A DNA stretch of 18,911 nt from Bordetella parapertussis (GCA_945883615.1 CAMCYB010000034.1:1-18911), one strand, 5' to 3'. Counted from the first letter of the stretch, positions 1 through 8,420 are shown. Numbers and translations: made by a program. Notes: a model not told the origin generated them from the sequence alone.

Positions 1-72
1 AACGCTTTGGCTATTAGGGGGCATCATTTTACGAACGATGTTGTCTTTAAATTCAGTGCTGTAGGTTGGCAT
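1..72 (-). CDS. IS3-family transposase OrfA (N-terminal fragment)
   Basis: The first 24 codons of a transposase OrfA run off the left edge of the window. The peptide begins MPTYSTEFKDNIVRKMM and continues with PPNSQSV. This is the start typical of the small helix-turn-helix OrfA of IS3-family elements, where a YS-EFK segment is followed by MMPPN-SV just before the DNA-binding helix. In the family, OrfA is joined to the DDE-catalytic OrfB by a programmed frameshift, and the fusion carries out copy-out/paste-in transposition. Only the start is visible, so the subgroup and the state of the element cannot be judged. Confidence 0.8.
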   Translation of the reverse strand, partial: MPTYSTEFKDNIVRKMMPPNSQSV

Positions 73-141
73 AGCAACTTCACTCCAACCGCCCCAAAAG
101 ATTAAGAAAAGAAATTAAAAGACCGGACAACTATTGTGACA
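1..141 (-). mobile_element. IS3-family insertion sequence, left part only (cut by window edge)
   Basis: This is the 5' end of an insertion sequence, seen as the start of a transposase OrfA (1-72, minus) plus about 69 bases of upstream IS sequence. On the minus strand the element appears to begin at position 141 with TGTCACAATAG, and the 5'-TG terminus fits IS3-type ends. The binding-protein reading frame loses family resemblance at about this point and reaches a stop inside the element at 115. The exact boundary and the target duplication cannot be fixed because the other end lies outside the window. Confidence 0.75.
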
Positions 142-432
142 GAGGGGGACGGCGTTCATCCACATTTCGGGGGCAATATCAGGGCGCCCTTTCTCTGTCA
201 TGGACGTCGCGGTTGGCATGGTGTCGCCAGGTACCGTTTCAGCTTGACAACCATAGCCATGTTTAAGAATAAATTCATCAACTCGGGCAGCTGCTTGAGC
301 GCTGGCCCAGTTCATTTCGGCAATGGTGACGTTACCGCAGGCCGCTTGTGCAGCCCCACCTGTTAAGGCAGTGATTGCCATTGCAGCCAAAAGCGACAGT
401 AATGGGCGGTTTAAGCGAGAGCTTAATTTCAT
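142..432 (-). pseudogene. Glycine betaine/proline-type ABC transporter binding protein, truncated by an IS
   Basis: Only the first ~97 codons of a periplasmic substrate-binding protein remain. Residues 1-30 form a signal peptide with a basic start, a Leu/Ala-rich core and an AQA-type cleavage site. The mature part (CGNVTIAEMNWASA, then VDEFILKHGYGC, VPGDTMP, and PDIAPEMWMN near residue 92) matches the N-terminal lobe of OpuAC/ProX-type quaternary-amine binding proteins. Complete family members are about 300-340 residues, so over two thirds are missing. The frame then enters the IS3-type element and stops at 115. A Shine-Dalgarno GGAG sits about 8 bases before the ATG at 432. In the intact form it would feed betaine, proline or a related compound to an ABC importer. 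Ligand specificity cannot be read from this fragment, because the aromatic cage residues lie further downstream. Confidence 0.8.
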
Positions 433-796
433 AGATTTCTCCGTTCGTTCGGGTCAAAAGTGACCGATGGACAAAGTTTGGCTTAGTGCTCGTTAACCAA
501 ACGTTGTCGCAACGCAGTTTTGCGAAGCGAGTCCGGTAATGCACTCGTTGAGTGCTGGCATACCCCAAAAAAAGTCTGAGGCGGCGAATGCTCTGAAAGA
601 GCGTTTGAACCCTATTAGTACAGGGCTATGGTGACCTGGCAAGCAGGTTAAGGGAAAAAACTTTTAGCTTAAAAGCTTATTAAGACGAGGTCTAGTCTAA
701 CCAATTATTGACCGTTTTGGCAATTTTTTTTAATTAAACTTTTCTAAGAAACATTTTTATTGTATTTTGACAGAAGTTAATAGTTTTTAAGATCAT
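433..796 (-). other. Intergenic region / hairpin-rich leader upstream of the broken binding-protein gene
   Basis: This 364-base gap lies between the end of the cox operon and the binding-protein start, both on the minus strand. I see no gene in it. The part near the start codon is rich in short inverted repeats: 634-648 (ACCTG/CAGGT), 610-625, 590-602 (GCTCT/AGAGC), 541-555 (GCACTC/GAGTGC), 507-530, 502-514 and 452-465 (GGTCA/TGACC). The 610-625 stem needs a G-U pair that exists only in minus-strand RNA. The 502-514 and 507-530 stems share bases and so exclude each other. A T-run follows the 590-602 stem on the minus strand, about 16 bases later. The part from 650 to 796 is AT-rich, with a 14-base palindrome (792-805) over the coxF stop codon. 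No known riboswitch consensus was recognised. Confidence 0.45.
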
Positions 797-1837
797 TTAA
801 ATGATTTCTTTGCTTATCTGCTCTTGTATCGTCTTTGCTTGGGCAATATGCATCTGATCGGGTACATTCACTGCATTCTTAACAGCCAGTACTTCAGCCA
901 TAATGCTTACTGCAATTTCAGCGGGTGTTTTGCTTCCAATAAAGACGCCAATGGGGCCCTTTAATTTAGCAAGCGTGGCTTCAGTTTGCTCAAAATGTTC
1001 AATCATGCGTTGTTTTCGGGCCTGGTTATTTTTACGCGAACCAATGGCTCCGACATAAAAAGCTTCGGTTTCAATGGCTTCTAAGAGCGCCAAATCATCT
1101 AGCTTAGGGTCATGGGTAAGTGCCAGTATGCAGGTGCGACGATCTGGGGCAAAGCGTTTGACTGCATCATCGGGCCAGTCGCTCATGTGACTCACCCCTT
1201 GTGTACGCCAACCTGATGCGTACGACTCACGGGGGTCGCAAATGGTGACACTAAAGCCGCAAAAAAGCGCCATGGTAGCGATGTACTCACCAAGCTGACC
1301 CGCACCAATTAAAAGCATGCGGTATTGCGGCCCAAAGGTATTGATTAATTGCTCTTCGTTTATTTTTAAAGCGGCGACGCTTTGCGTCGCTTGTAAGGTT
1401 ACAACACCTGTTTTAAGGTTGGTGATGCGTTGCATTAACTCGCCTTTTTCAAGCGCTTCAATGAGAACCTTAAGTGTTTGAGTGTCGGGGTTGAATTCAA
1501 GTAATAATTCGAGCGTACCCCCGCAAGGTAAGCCAAAGCGATTTGCTTCCTCGGCTGTAATACCGTACTTGACGCGCTCAGGGGGGGCGTCATGAATGGG
1601 TCGGGGAACATGATCTTTATTGTTGCTGGTTCGAGCATACTGCGCAATCAGATCATCTTCAATGCAACCCCCCGAGACGGAACCGACAACCGCACCCGAT
1701 TCGCACAATGCCATGATTGAACCCACAGGGCGGGGTGAAGAACCCCACGTTTGTGTGACCGTGACTAAAACAGCTTTTTCTTGGTTTTCTCGCCATTCAA
1801 GCAATCGTTTTAAAACAATGACATCTTGATTTTCCAT
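797..1837 (-). CDS. coxF: XdhC/CoxF-family molybdenum-cofactor maturation protein
   Basis: This is a 346-residue member of the XdhC/CoxI family, which loads or sulfurates the Mo-pyranopterin cofactor of xanthine-dehydrogenase-type hydroxylases. The N-terminal XdhC_CoxI domain shows GSSPRPVGS (32-40) and GSVSGGCIE (52-60), with a conserved Cys in the second. The C-terminal Rossmann domain begins LLIGAGQLG (175-183) and continues through YVGAIGSRKN (261-270) and GSKTPAEIAVSIMAE (301-315). Both domains are complete. It is the last gene of the cox operon, 17 bases after coxG, with AAGGT upstream of its ATG. Because it sits in a structural cox cluster, it most likely matures CoxL. The symbol follows the cox convention for this position; xdhC is an equally fair family name. 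Confidence 0.88.
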   Translation of the reverse strand: MENQDVIVLKRLLEWRENQEKAVLVTVTQTWGSSPRPVGSIMALCESGAVVGSVSGGCIEDDLIAQYARTSNNKDHVPRPIHDAPPERVKYGITAEEANRFGLPCGGTLELLLEFNPDTQTLKVLIEALEKGELMQRITNLKTGVVTLQATQSVAALKINEEQLINTFGPQYRMLLIGAGQLGEYIATMALFCGFSVTICDPRESYASGWRTQGVSHMSDWPDDAVKRFAPDRRTCILALTHDPKLDDLALLEAIETEAFYVGAIGSRKNNQARKQRMIEHFEQTEATLAKLKGPIGVFIGSKTPAEIAVSIMAEVLAVKNAVNVPDQMHIAQAKTIQEQISKEII

Positions 1838-1854
1838 CGCGACTTACCTTAGCA

Positions 1855-2448
1855 TCATTGATACATTGAATAAAAGACAACTGCGGCTGCAGCGGCAGCA
1901 GCGATAATTAGCCAGCGCGGAATAGAGCCTGGGCTTTGATTATTTTGCGTGTTAGAAGATTGATCTGTCGTGGCATCTGTCACGGTGCCCTGTGCAGTAA
2001 CATGGGTTTGTTCTGCTAGAACCACTTCAAAACGCTTAAAAAAATCATTGGCCATAGACTTTGCTGCGCCGTCAATTAGGCGTTGACCCAGCTGAGCAAG
2101 CTTGCCACCGATTTGTGACTCAACGGTGTAGTTTAATAAAACACCCTCAGCATTGGGCACCAGCTCAACATGTGACAGCCCTTTGCCATGACCTGCAACC
2201 CCACCCTGAACCTCAAACGATAAAGTGTATGAATGGGGAGGTTTAATATCTGAAAGTGTGACCGTACCTGAAAATTTGGCTGAAACAGGCCCTACTTTAA
2301 TGGCGGCTGCCACCTCATACACGTCTGGTGATTTCAGTTCAAAACTTTGGCAACCAGGAATACATTGTTTCAAAATGTTGGGGTCGTTAAGTGCTAGCCA
2401 TGCTTGTTCAGCGGTGGTGGCCAGTTGGCGATTACCTTGCATTTGCAT
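1855..2448 (-). CDS. coxG: CoxG-family SRPBCC protein with C-terminal membrane anchor
   Basis: This 197-residue protein has an N-terminal SRPBCC/CoxG domain (about 1-150). Recognisable parts are the WLALNDPNILKQCIPGC segment, the KVGPVSAKFSGTVTLSD strand pair and the GKLAQLGQRLIDGAA helix. A Thr/Gln/Asn-rich linker follows, then one hydrophobic helix (about 178-195) ending at the C-terminus. In form I systems CoxG is linked to attaching CO dehydrogenase to the inner membrane. The tail seen here fits an anchor with the SRPBCC domain facing the cytoplasm. The gene lies 47 bases after coxE and 17 bases before coxF. An AAGGGAAG ribosome-binding site precedes the ATG, which is followed by a second in-frame ATG two codons later. 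Confidence 0.88.
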   Translation of the reverse strand: MQMQGNRQLATTAEQAWLALNDPNILKQCIPGCQSFELKSPDVYEVAAAIKVGPVSAKFSGTVTLSDIKPPHSYTLSFEVQGGVAGHGKGLSHVELVPNAEGVLLNYTVESQIGGKLAQLGQRLIDGAAKSMANDFFKRFEVVLAEQTHVTAQGTVTDATTDQSSNTQNNQSPGSIPRWLIIAAAAAAAVVFYSMYQ

Positions 2449-2495
2449 GACAGACTTCCCTTATTATTTGAAGACAGGCACAAAGTGTAAGACGA

Positions 2496-3710
2496 TTATG
2501 AAGGTCGTGGCTTAAAAGGGGCGCGCGAATGTATTGAGGTAACTTGGGCAAGTGAGCGGGCTAATTTTTCTAAGCTGTCTAAATTGTGAATGGCAAGCAT
2601 TTGATGTGAATGCTTCGTGATGATTTGAGCCCCACCCGCTAAGGGAGCATAACCATCGTAACGCAATAAAGGGTTTAACCAAACCAACTGGCTTGATTGC
2701 TTAGCAAGCCAATTTAGGTGATGATCAAGTTGCGACAGGTCACCGGTATCTAGCCCGTCACTGATCAACAAAACGAGGGTTCGTCGCCCCACCATTTCGT
2801 GCCGGAAATGGTTGTGAAACGTAGCAATTGATTCGCCCATTTGAGTGCCACCACCAAAGTCTTCAATCATGGCATTGGTTTGAAGCAACATGTGATCTGT
2901 ATCGTCTTCGTTAAAGGCCGCTGACAAAGGGGTGAGTTGCGTACCAAACGCATAAACTGATCGCTTAATATGGCGAGTCGCTTGATGCAAAAATGCCAAC
3001 ATGAGACGTGCGTAGCGTTCCATTGAGCCTGATACATCAACCAATATCAAAAGGGGGAGCGGTTGTAAACGCCTACGTTGTTTAGCTAGTGACAGTACCT
3101 CACCATCAAAGCGGCTGGCATCGTTGAGCAATTTGCTCCAATGTATGCGGTCACCTCGAACCGACGGCACAGAACGGCGCGCTTTAAATTGAGGTAAGGG
3201 TAAGGGTATTTCACGCGCGAGCCGTTCAACTATTTTAAATTCGCTCGCGCTTAACTGATCAAAATCGGCATGCCTTAGCCGATGTTGCGCACTGGCTGAC
3301 ATGGCAGCATCAAGCTTTATTTCTTCTTCTTTAGGTGTCGCTTGCTTTGTTTGCTTCTGGAGGGGGGGTGGGGCGCTTAAAGCCTCTTGTGCACGTGGGC
3401 TTCGTTTAGGTTCTGTTGCAGCCTTAGTTTGGGGTAGTAACTGGGCCATCAGCTGTTTGGCAATGTCTGGATTACGAAAAAAAGCTTCAAATAATTCACT
3501 AAATACGCTGCGATCGGTATGGCGACTCACGAAAACGGCTTCTAGGGCAGCTTTAAGATCTTGGCGTTGATCAAAACCCACCAGCGCACAGCTTTGTTGT
3601 GCTAAAACGATGCGCGAGCTATCGACTGGCATGCCAGCACGCCTGAGCGCACGACCAAAGCCAATTAGGTTATGGGCTAACTTGCCTTGTCGTGCATCGC
3701 CGAGTTGCAT
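2496..3710 (-). CDS. coxE: CoxE-family von Willebrand factor A domain protein
   Basis: This 404-residue protein is a CoxE-like VWA protein. The C-terminal half carries a complete metal-ion-dependent adhesion site: DVSGS (225-229, DxSxS), Thr289 in GGGTQMG, and Asp318 in LLISDGLD. The N-terminal half is mostly helical, with a low-complexity Pro/Gln/Lys stretch at about 100-130. In Oligotropha, CoxE works with the AAA+ ATPase CoxD to finish the active-site metal cluster. Such MoxR-VWA pairs act as chaperones on other proteins. The gene follows coxD by 20 bases, which supports that pairing. It has only a weak ribosome-binding site and may depend on coupled translation. No signal peptide is present, so it acts in the cytoplasm. 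Confidence 0.9.
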   Translation of the reverse strand: MQLGDARQGKLAHNLIGFGRALRRAGMPVDSSRIVLAQQSCALVGFDQRQDLKAALEAVFVSRHTDRSVFSELFEAFFRNPDIAKQLMAQLLPQTKAATEPKRSPRAQEALSAPPPLQKQTKQATPKEEEIKLDAAMSASAQHRLRHADFDQLSASEFKIVERLAREIPLPLPQFKARRSVPSVRGDRIHWSKLLNDASRFDGEVLSLAKQRRRLQPLPLLILVDVSGSMERYARLMLAFLHQATRHIKRSVYAFGTQLTPLSAAFNEDDTDHMLLQTNAMIEDFGGGTQMGESIATFHNHFRHEMVGRRTLVLLISDGLDTGDLSQLDHHLNWLAKQSSQLVWLNPLLRYDGYAPLAGGAQIITKHSHQMLAIHNLDSLEKLARSLAQVTSIHSRAPFKPRPS

Positions 3711-3730
3711 GCTGTTTATTCAACCAAACG

Positions 3731-4621
3731 TTAGGTTTCATCAGCCGGGGCAAGCAGCGTTTCGATCAGCGGCTCTAGAGCGGCCACGTCATCGCGCTGT
3801 TTAAAAATAACACCTGCCGTACTTTGCACAATTTCAGGGTCTAGCTCTAGCGTATTGAGTGCCACTAATGCTTTAGCCCATTCAATACTTTCTGCAATGC
3901 CTGGGCTTCGCGAAAAAGCATTCGCCATGGGTTGTAGTCGTAATCGCTCAATAAATTGCGTCACTTGTTCACTCAGCTTTACCGACAGGTCAGGCACTCG
4001 ATGTTGCACAATGGCAAGTTCGCGTTTGCGTTCAGGGTAATCAACCCAGTGGTACAAACACCTACGTTTAATTGCATCGCTTAAATCGCGGGTGCGGTTG
4101 CTTGTCAGAATAGTGATGGGTTGGTGTTGCGCTTGAACGGTACCTAATTCTGGAATGCTGACTTGGTATTCGCCCAGATATTCCAGTAAAAATGCCTCAA
4201 AGGGTTCGTCTGCGCGATCTATTTCATCTATGAGTAAAACAGCCCCTGGCGCAGGGGCTTCTAGTGCACGTAACAAAGGGCGACGAATCAAATATTTTGA
4301 TTGATACACTTCTTGCTCAATTTGTTCTGCGTTACGCTCGGTTTGTGCTGCACGCATATGAATGAGTTGGGCGGCATAATTCCATTCATATAACGCTTCA
4401 CGTTGCTCTAAGCCGTCATAGCATTGCAAGCGAATCAATGACCGACCGGTTATCTGAGCCAAAACTTTGGCCAGCTCAGTTTTACCCACACCGGGTTCAC
4501 CTTCTAACAACAAAGGTCTATTTAAAGCTTGAGCCAAATATACGGCAGTCGCTAAGCGTCGATCAGGAAAGTACCCGATCGACTCAAACGACTTGACGAG
4601 CTGATCAATTGATGTGTTCAC
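3731..4621 (-). CDS. coxD: CoxD-type MoxR-family AAA+ ATPase
   Basis: This 296-residue MoxR-type AAA+ ATPase has a Walker A GEPGVGKT at 41-48, a Walker B LLIDEID at 129-135, sensor 1 ILTSN at 171-175, and a KRRCLYHW segment (185-192) where the arginine finger is expected. CoxD of the CO dehydrogenase system is an ATP-dependent chaperone that partly unfolds apo-CoxL so that sulfur and copper can be added in form I enzymes. In a form II setting it presumably supports sulfuration of the Mo centre. The predicted start is GTG at 4621, with AAAGG about a dozen bases upstream. No alternative ATG lies before the Walker A motif. It sits between coxM (28 bases) and coxE (20 bases). Confidence 0.9.
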   Translation of the reverse strand: MNTSIDQLVKSFESIGYFPDRRLATAVYLAQALNRPLLLEGEPGVGKTELAKVLAQITGRSLIRLQCYDGLEQREALYEWNYAAQLIHMRAAQTERNAEQIEQEVYQSKYLIRRPLLRALEAPAPGAVLLIDEIDRADEPFEAFLLEYLGEYQVSIPELGTVQAQHQPITILTSNRTRDLSDAIKRRCLYHWVDYPERKRELAIVQHRVPDLSVKLSEQVTQFIERLRLQPMANAFSRSPGIAESIEWAKALVALNTLELDPEIVQSTAGVIFKQRDDVAALEPLIETLLAPADET

Positions 4622-4649
4622 AACAATACTAAAACCTTTTGTGAATCAA

Positions 4650-5444
4650 TCATGTCGCCAATGCAGCATCAACGGCACGCTGAGTTTGGGTGGTAATTAA
4701 ACTGGCACGATAAGCAGCAGAGGCATGCAAATCACCACTAAGCTCACTGTCGTCAATTTTGATGTGGTCTACAGCGGCTGCTGTAAAAGAGGCTTGCAAT
4801 GCGTTCTCAAGCCCATCATGTCTAAACACACCATTACCTGCGCCCGTGATGGCAACTCGAACGCCATGATCTGTTTGTGCCACAAACACTCCCACTAATG
4901 CGTAGCGAGAGGCGGGCTGTTTGAACTTGGCATACGCTGATTTTTTAGGAATGGGAAAGCTGACTGCAGTGATGACTTCATCAGGTTCAAGTGCAGTGCT
5001 GTACATGCCAAGAAAATAATCATCTGCTTTAATCGTTCGCGTGTTGGTATGAATGGTTGCATCTAATGCCATAACAGCGCTGGGGTAACAGGCTGCCGGG
5101 TCGTTATTTGCCAATGAACCACCAATCGTACCCATCGCTCTCACTTGTTTGTCGCCAATGCCACCTGCCAAGTGAGCTAAACCCGGTATGTGTTGCTTGA
5201 TACCTGCGTGCTGAGCGACATCTTGATGTCGTGTCATGGCGCCAATAATAAAGTTTGAACCCTCTTGTTTAATGCCTACAAGCTCGTTCATGCGACCTAA
5301 GTCAATTAAAGCCTCAGGTTGTGTCAGGCGTTGTTTCATTGAGGCCAATAAAGTTTGGCCCCCTGCAAGCAGCTGGCCCCCAGCTTGAATCATTTTGACT
5401 GCATGATCAACTGATTCAGCCCGTTCATATTTGAAGTCGTACAT
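4650..5444 (-). CDS. coxM: CO-dehydrogenase-like FAD-binding medium subunit
   Basis: This 264-residue flavoprotein subunit of a molybdenum hydroxylase binds FAD through two motifs: AGGQT at 27-31 and TIGGSLANNDPAACYP at 106-121. The length is normal, and a CO_deh_flav_C domain follows (about 165-264). It takes electrons from the two [2Fe-2S] clusters of CoxS and passes them to the respiratory quinone pool or another acceptor. It sits directly after coxL with a 15-base gap and a good AAAGGAA ribosome-binding site. This gives the order S-L-M, which is the usual order for form II clusters; form I clusters are M-S-L. The family assignment is firm; the coxM symbol assumes the CO-dehydrogenase relationship. 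Confidence 0.92.
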   Translation of the reverse strand: MYDFKYERAESVDHAVKMIQAGGQLLAGGQTLLASMKQRLTQPEALIDLGRMNELVGIKQEGSNFIIGAMTRHQDVAQHAGIKQHIPGLAHLAGGIGDKQVRAMGTIGGSLANNDPAACYPSAVMALDATIHTNTRTIKADDYFLGMYSTALEPDEVITAVSFPIPKKSAYAKFKQPASRYALVGVFVAQTDHGVRVAITGAGNGVFRHDGLENALQASFTAAAVDHIKIDDSELSGDLHASAAYRASLITTQTQRAVDAALAT

Positions 5445-5459
5445 CGTGTTTCCTTTAAA

Positions 5460-7841
5460 TTAAACGCGCGCTGATTGAATGGCTTCCCAAACACGAAGTG
5501 GGGTAGCAGGCATATCAAAATCTTTTACACCTAAGGGTGCGAGTGCATCAAGCACAGCATTAATCACGGCCGGAGGCGAGCCGATCGCGCCCGCTTCACC
5601 ACAACCCTTGGTGCCCAACGGGTTGGTGGTGCAGGGAGTGCTAGAAAAGCCAAGTTTAAAGTTGGGTAAATCGTCAGCACGGGGCATGGTGTAGTCCATA
5701 AATGAACCCGTTAATAGTTGACCCGTTTCACGATCATAAACGCAGTTTTCCATTAAGGCTTGGCCAATACCTTGAGCAATACCACCATGCACCTGGCCCT
5801 CAACAATCATTGGGTTAATGATGGTCCCGAAATCGTCGACCGCGGTAAAACGGTCTACCCTTGTTTCACCCGTTTTAGGGTTGATTTCAACTTCACAAAT
5901 ATAGGTGCCAGATGGAAAGGTAAAGTTTGTGGGGTCATAAAAAGCGGTTTCGTTTAGACCCGGTTCGAGCTTATCAAGTGGGTAGTTATGGGGAACATAA
6001 GCGGTCAGTGCAATTTGTGCAAAAGGTACTTTTTTGTCAGTGCCTCGCACGGTGAATTCACCGTTTTCAAAATCAATATCGGTGTCACTGGCTTCCATTA
6101 AATGGGCGGCAATTTTTTTGGCTTTTGCTTCGATTTTATCGATGGCTTTCATAATCGCTGCGCCACCCACAGAAATTGAACGCGACCCATAGGTACCCAT
6201 GCCAAAGGGAACGCGACCGGTATCGCCGTGAACAATATCAACGTTTTCAACTGGAATGCCAAGACGTGCTGCAACCACTTGGGCAAAAGTCGTTTCATGC
6301 CCTTGACCATGGCTATGCGAGCCTGTGAAGACGGTCACACTACCCGTAGGGTGAACGCGCACTTCACCACATTCAAATAGACCTGCCCGTGCACCCAGTG
6401 CACCCGCTAAATTGCTGGGTGCTAAACCACATGCTTCGATGTAGCTTGAATAGCCCATGCCACGCAGCAACCCTTTCTTTTCACTTTCAGCTCGGCGTGC
6501 CGCAAAGCCGTCTACATCAGCCAGCTCTTGTGATTTAGCCATTAACTGAACAAAGTTACCTGTATCGTATTGCAAGGCAACGGGCGTTTGGTAGGGGAAG
6601 GTCTTAATAAAGTTACGTTTACGAATGTCGTCTTGCGTGAGACCCAATTCCCAACCTGCGCGAGACACAATGCGTTCAAGTAAGTAAATCGCTTCAGGGC
6701 GACCTGCACCGCGGTATGCGTCAACGGGGGCGGTATTGGTAAACCAAGCATCAACCTCGACGTAAACCTGCGGTGTTTCGTATTGGCCAGCTAATAAGGT
6801 GGCGTACAAAATAGTTGGAATTGCGGTTGAAAAGGTTGATAAATAAGCCCCTAAATTAGCATCAGTATTAACTTTAAAGGCTAAAAATTTACCGTCTTTA
6901 TCGAGTGCCATTTCAGCGTGAGTCACATGATCACGACCGTGAGCATCTGATAAGAATGCCTCGTTACGGTCGGCTACCCATTTAATATTACGGTTTAGCT
7001 TTTTGGCAGCCCACGTTACACAGACGTCTTCTGCGTAAAGGTAGATTTTTGAACCAAAACCACCGCCTACATTGGGGGCAATTACACGCACTTTATGCTC
7101 AGGTAGGCCCATAACAAATGCGGTCAACAACAAGCGTTCAACGTGTGGGTTTTGATTTGAAACGTAAAGTGTATATTCGTCTGATGCGCGGCTATAACAA
7201 CCAATTGCCGCGCGAGGTTCCATTGCGTTAGGAATAAGTCGATTATTGATCAGATCAATTTTAGTGATGTGGGCGGCTGATTTAAATGCTTCATCAACGG
7301 CAGCTTTGTCACCTATTGCCCACTTATAACAATGATTTTTCAGGGCTTGATCATGAATTAAAGGCGCACCTTCTTTCATCGTATCGCGAACATCTGCCAC
7401 AGCAGGTAAAACGTCGTAATCGACTTCAACTAACTCAGAGGCATTTCGCGCTTCTTCGAGTGAATCAGCAATCACCATGGCAACGTGGTCACCGACATAT
7501 CGCACTTTACCCTGTGCCAAGATGGGGTGAGGGGGTTCGTTCATTGGGGTGCCATCGATGTTGGTAATTAACCAGCCGCAAGGCAAACCATTGATTTTGT
7601 CATGTGCAACGTCTTCGCCAACATAAATGGCCAAGACACCTGGTGCAGCCATGGCTTTTTTTGTATCAATTGACTTAATGACAGCGTGCGCATGTGGCGA
7701 GCGCACAAATACGGTGTAAGTTAAATTGTTTAGTTGAACATCGTCAGTGTATTCGCCCGCACCCGTTAAAAAACGCTCGTCTTCTTTGCGAAGAATAGAC
7801 TCACCAATGTAAGGTAATTTTGCAAAATCATTTGAACCCAT
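5460..7841 (-). CDS. coxL: Form II CO-dehydrogenase-like large molybdopterin subunit
   Basis: This 793-residue catalytic subunit of a xanthine-oxidase-family molybdenum hydroxylase carries all the usual landmarks. The N-terminal region contains [15 protein letters not shown], followed by the GGGFGSK cofactor loop (259-265), the active-site loop AYRGAGR (375-381), a [12 protein letters not shown] dithiolene-binding segment, and [12 protein letters not shown] with the proton-abstracting Glu749. Form I CO dehydrogenases have AYxCSFR in the loop, with the Cys that holds copper. Here that Cys is absent and the loop is the form II type. CO oxidation by form II enzymes is disputed, and other aldehyde or heterocycle substrates are possible. 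A ribosome-binding site AAAGGGG precedes the ATG. It lies 12 bases after coxS. No twin-arginine signal is present, so the enzyme stays in the cytoplasm or on the inner face of the membrane. Confidence 0.93.
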   Translation of the reverse strand: MGSNDFAKLPYIGESILRKEDERFLTGAGEYTDDVQLNNLTYTVFVRSPHAHAVIKSIDTKKAMAAPGVLAIYVGEDVAHDKINGLPCGWLITNIDGTPMNEPPHPILAQGKVRYVGDHVAMVIADSLEEARNASELVEVDYDVLPAVADVRDTMKEGAPLIHDQALKNHCYKWAIGDKAAVDEAFKSAAHITKIDLINNRLIPNAMEPRAAIGCYSRASDEYTLYVSNQNPHVERLLLTAFVMGLPEHKVRVIAPNVGGGFGSKIYLYAEDVCVTWAAKKLNRNIKWVADRNEAFLSDAHGRDHVTHAEMALDKDGKFLAFKVNTDANLGAYLSTFSTAIPTILYATLLAGQYETPQVYVEVDAWFTNTAPVDAYRGAGRPEAIYLLERIVSRAGWELGLTQDDIRKRNFIKTFPYQTPVALQYDTGNFVQLMAKSQELADVDGFAARRAESEKKGLLRGMGYSSYIEACGLAPSNLAGALGARAGLFECGEVRVHPTGSVTVFTGSHSHGQGHETTFAQVVAARLGIPVENVDIVHGDTGRVPFGMGTYGSRSISVGGAAIMKAIDKIEAKAKKIAAHLMEASDTDIDFENGEFTVRGTDKKVPFAQIALTAYVPHNYPLDKLEPGLNETAFYDPTNFTFPSGTYICEVEINPKTGETRVDRFTAVDDFGTIINPMIVEGQVHGGIAQGIGQALMENCVYDRETGQLLTGSFMDYTMPRADDLPNFKLGFSSTPCTTNPLGTKGCGEAGAIGSPPAVINAVLDALAPLGVKDFDMPATPLRVWEAIQSARV

Positions 7842-7853
7842 GATGCACCCCTT

Positions 7854-8321
7854 TTAAGTTTTCATGTGTGCAGCGCCTTGCTGCACAGCTTTGACGATGT
7901 TTTGATAGCCTGTGCAACGGCAAATGTTGCCCTCAAGCAGCTCTCTGATTTCTAATTCAGTGGCATCTGGGTGTTTGGTGCAAAGGTCTAAAGCACTAAT
8001 CACCATGCCAGGTGTACAAAAGCCACACTGAAGGCCGTGACAATCTTTGAATGCTTGCTGCATCGGGTGCATCGTGCCGTCGGGTGCCGCAATGCCTTCA
8101 ATTGTCGTGATTGAGGCGACCGCAGCTTGCGCTAAAAGCATGTTGCAAGATTTAATCGAGTGACCGTTAATCATGACGGTACAGGCGCCGCATTGAGCGG
8201 TATCGCAACCAATGTGTGTGCCTGTTAAATGCAGGTGTTCTCTTATAGCAGTTGAAAGTAACGTGTTGTCTGCGGCATCAATAGTAAAAGTTTTACCGTT
8301 GACCGAAAGTTCGGTTTTCAT
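7854..8321 (-). CDS. coxS: CO-dehydrogenase-like [2Fe-2S] small subunit
   Basis: This 155-residue iron-sulfur subunit is the first gene of the operon. The plant-ferredoxin-type N-terminal domain carries the first cluster with Cys39, Cys44, Cys47 and Cys59 ([12 protein letters not shown], then SC). The helical C-terminal domain carries the second with Cys99, Cys102, Cys134 and Cys136 (CGFCTPGM and [10 protein letters not shown]). All eight cluster ligands are present. It relays electrons from the Mo centre of CoxL to the flavin of CoxM. An AGGAG ribosome-binding site lies 7 bases before the ATG, and a sigma70-like promoter is predicted at 8362-8390. Length and motifs are typical of the family. 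Confidence 0.95.
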   Translation of the reverse strand: MKTELSVNGKTFTIDAADNTLLSTAIREHLHLTGTHIGCDTAQCGACTVMINGHSIKSCNMLLAQAAVASITTIEGIAAPDGTMHPMQQAFKDCHGLQCGFCTPGMVISALDLCTKHPDATELEIRELLEGNICRCTGYQNIVKAVQQGAAHMKT

Positions 8322-8361
8322 GTTTGTCTCCTGTTAATGGCAATATTTTTTTATTTTCTTA

Positions 8362-8390
8362 ATACTAGAGTACAAATGGTAATAATTCAA
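8362..8390 (-). promoter_or_regulatory. Predicted sigma70-type promoter of the cox operon
   Basis: Read on the minus strand, TTGAAT (8390-8385) and TAGTAT (8367-8362) are separated by exactly 17 bases. Each matches four of the six consensus positions. Transcription would start near 8355, leaving a leader of about 34 bases before the coxS ATG at 8321. It is the best-placed pair in the divergent region, but the assignment is by pattern only. Confidence 0.5.
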
Positions 8391-8398
8391 TGCCTTCG

Positions 8399-8420
8399 CT
8401 TAATGAGGTTATTTATTAAG
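8399..8420. promoter_or_regulatory. Dyad CTTAAT-N10-ATTAAG upstream of the cox promoter
   Basis: A perfect 6-base inverted repeat with a 10-base spacer is centred about 54 bases upstream of the predicted coxS transcription start. That is a usual place for an activator site. The region is AT-rich, so a chance match is quite possible, and no regulator gene lies in the window to pair with it. Confidence 0.3.

Noticed and set aside
332..568. Open reading frame on the minus strand across the leader
   Set aside because: It overlaps the binding-protein start in another frame, has no ribosome-binding site or family motif, and runs through the hairpin-rich leader.
560..660. Short similarity of the leader (minus strand) to 5S rRNA-like strings such as ACCATAGC and AAACGC
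   Set aside because: Only scattered 8-10 base matches. The conserved internal CCGAACTC-type loop and the closing helix of 5S rRNA are missing, so it is chance resemblance.
792..805. 14-base palindrome ATCATTTAAATGAT over the coxF stop codon as operon terminator
   Set aside because: The stem is nearly all A-T and no T-run follows on the minus strand.
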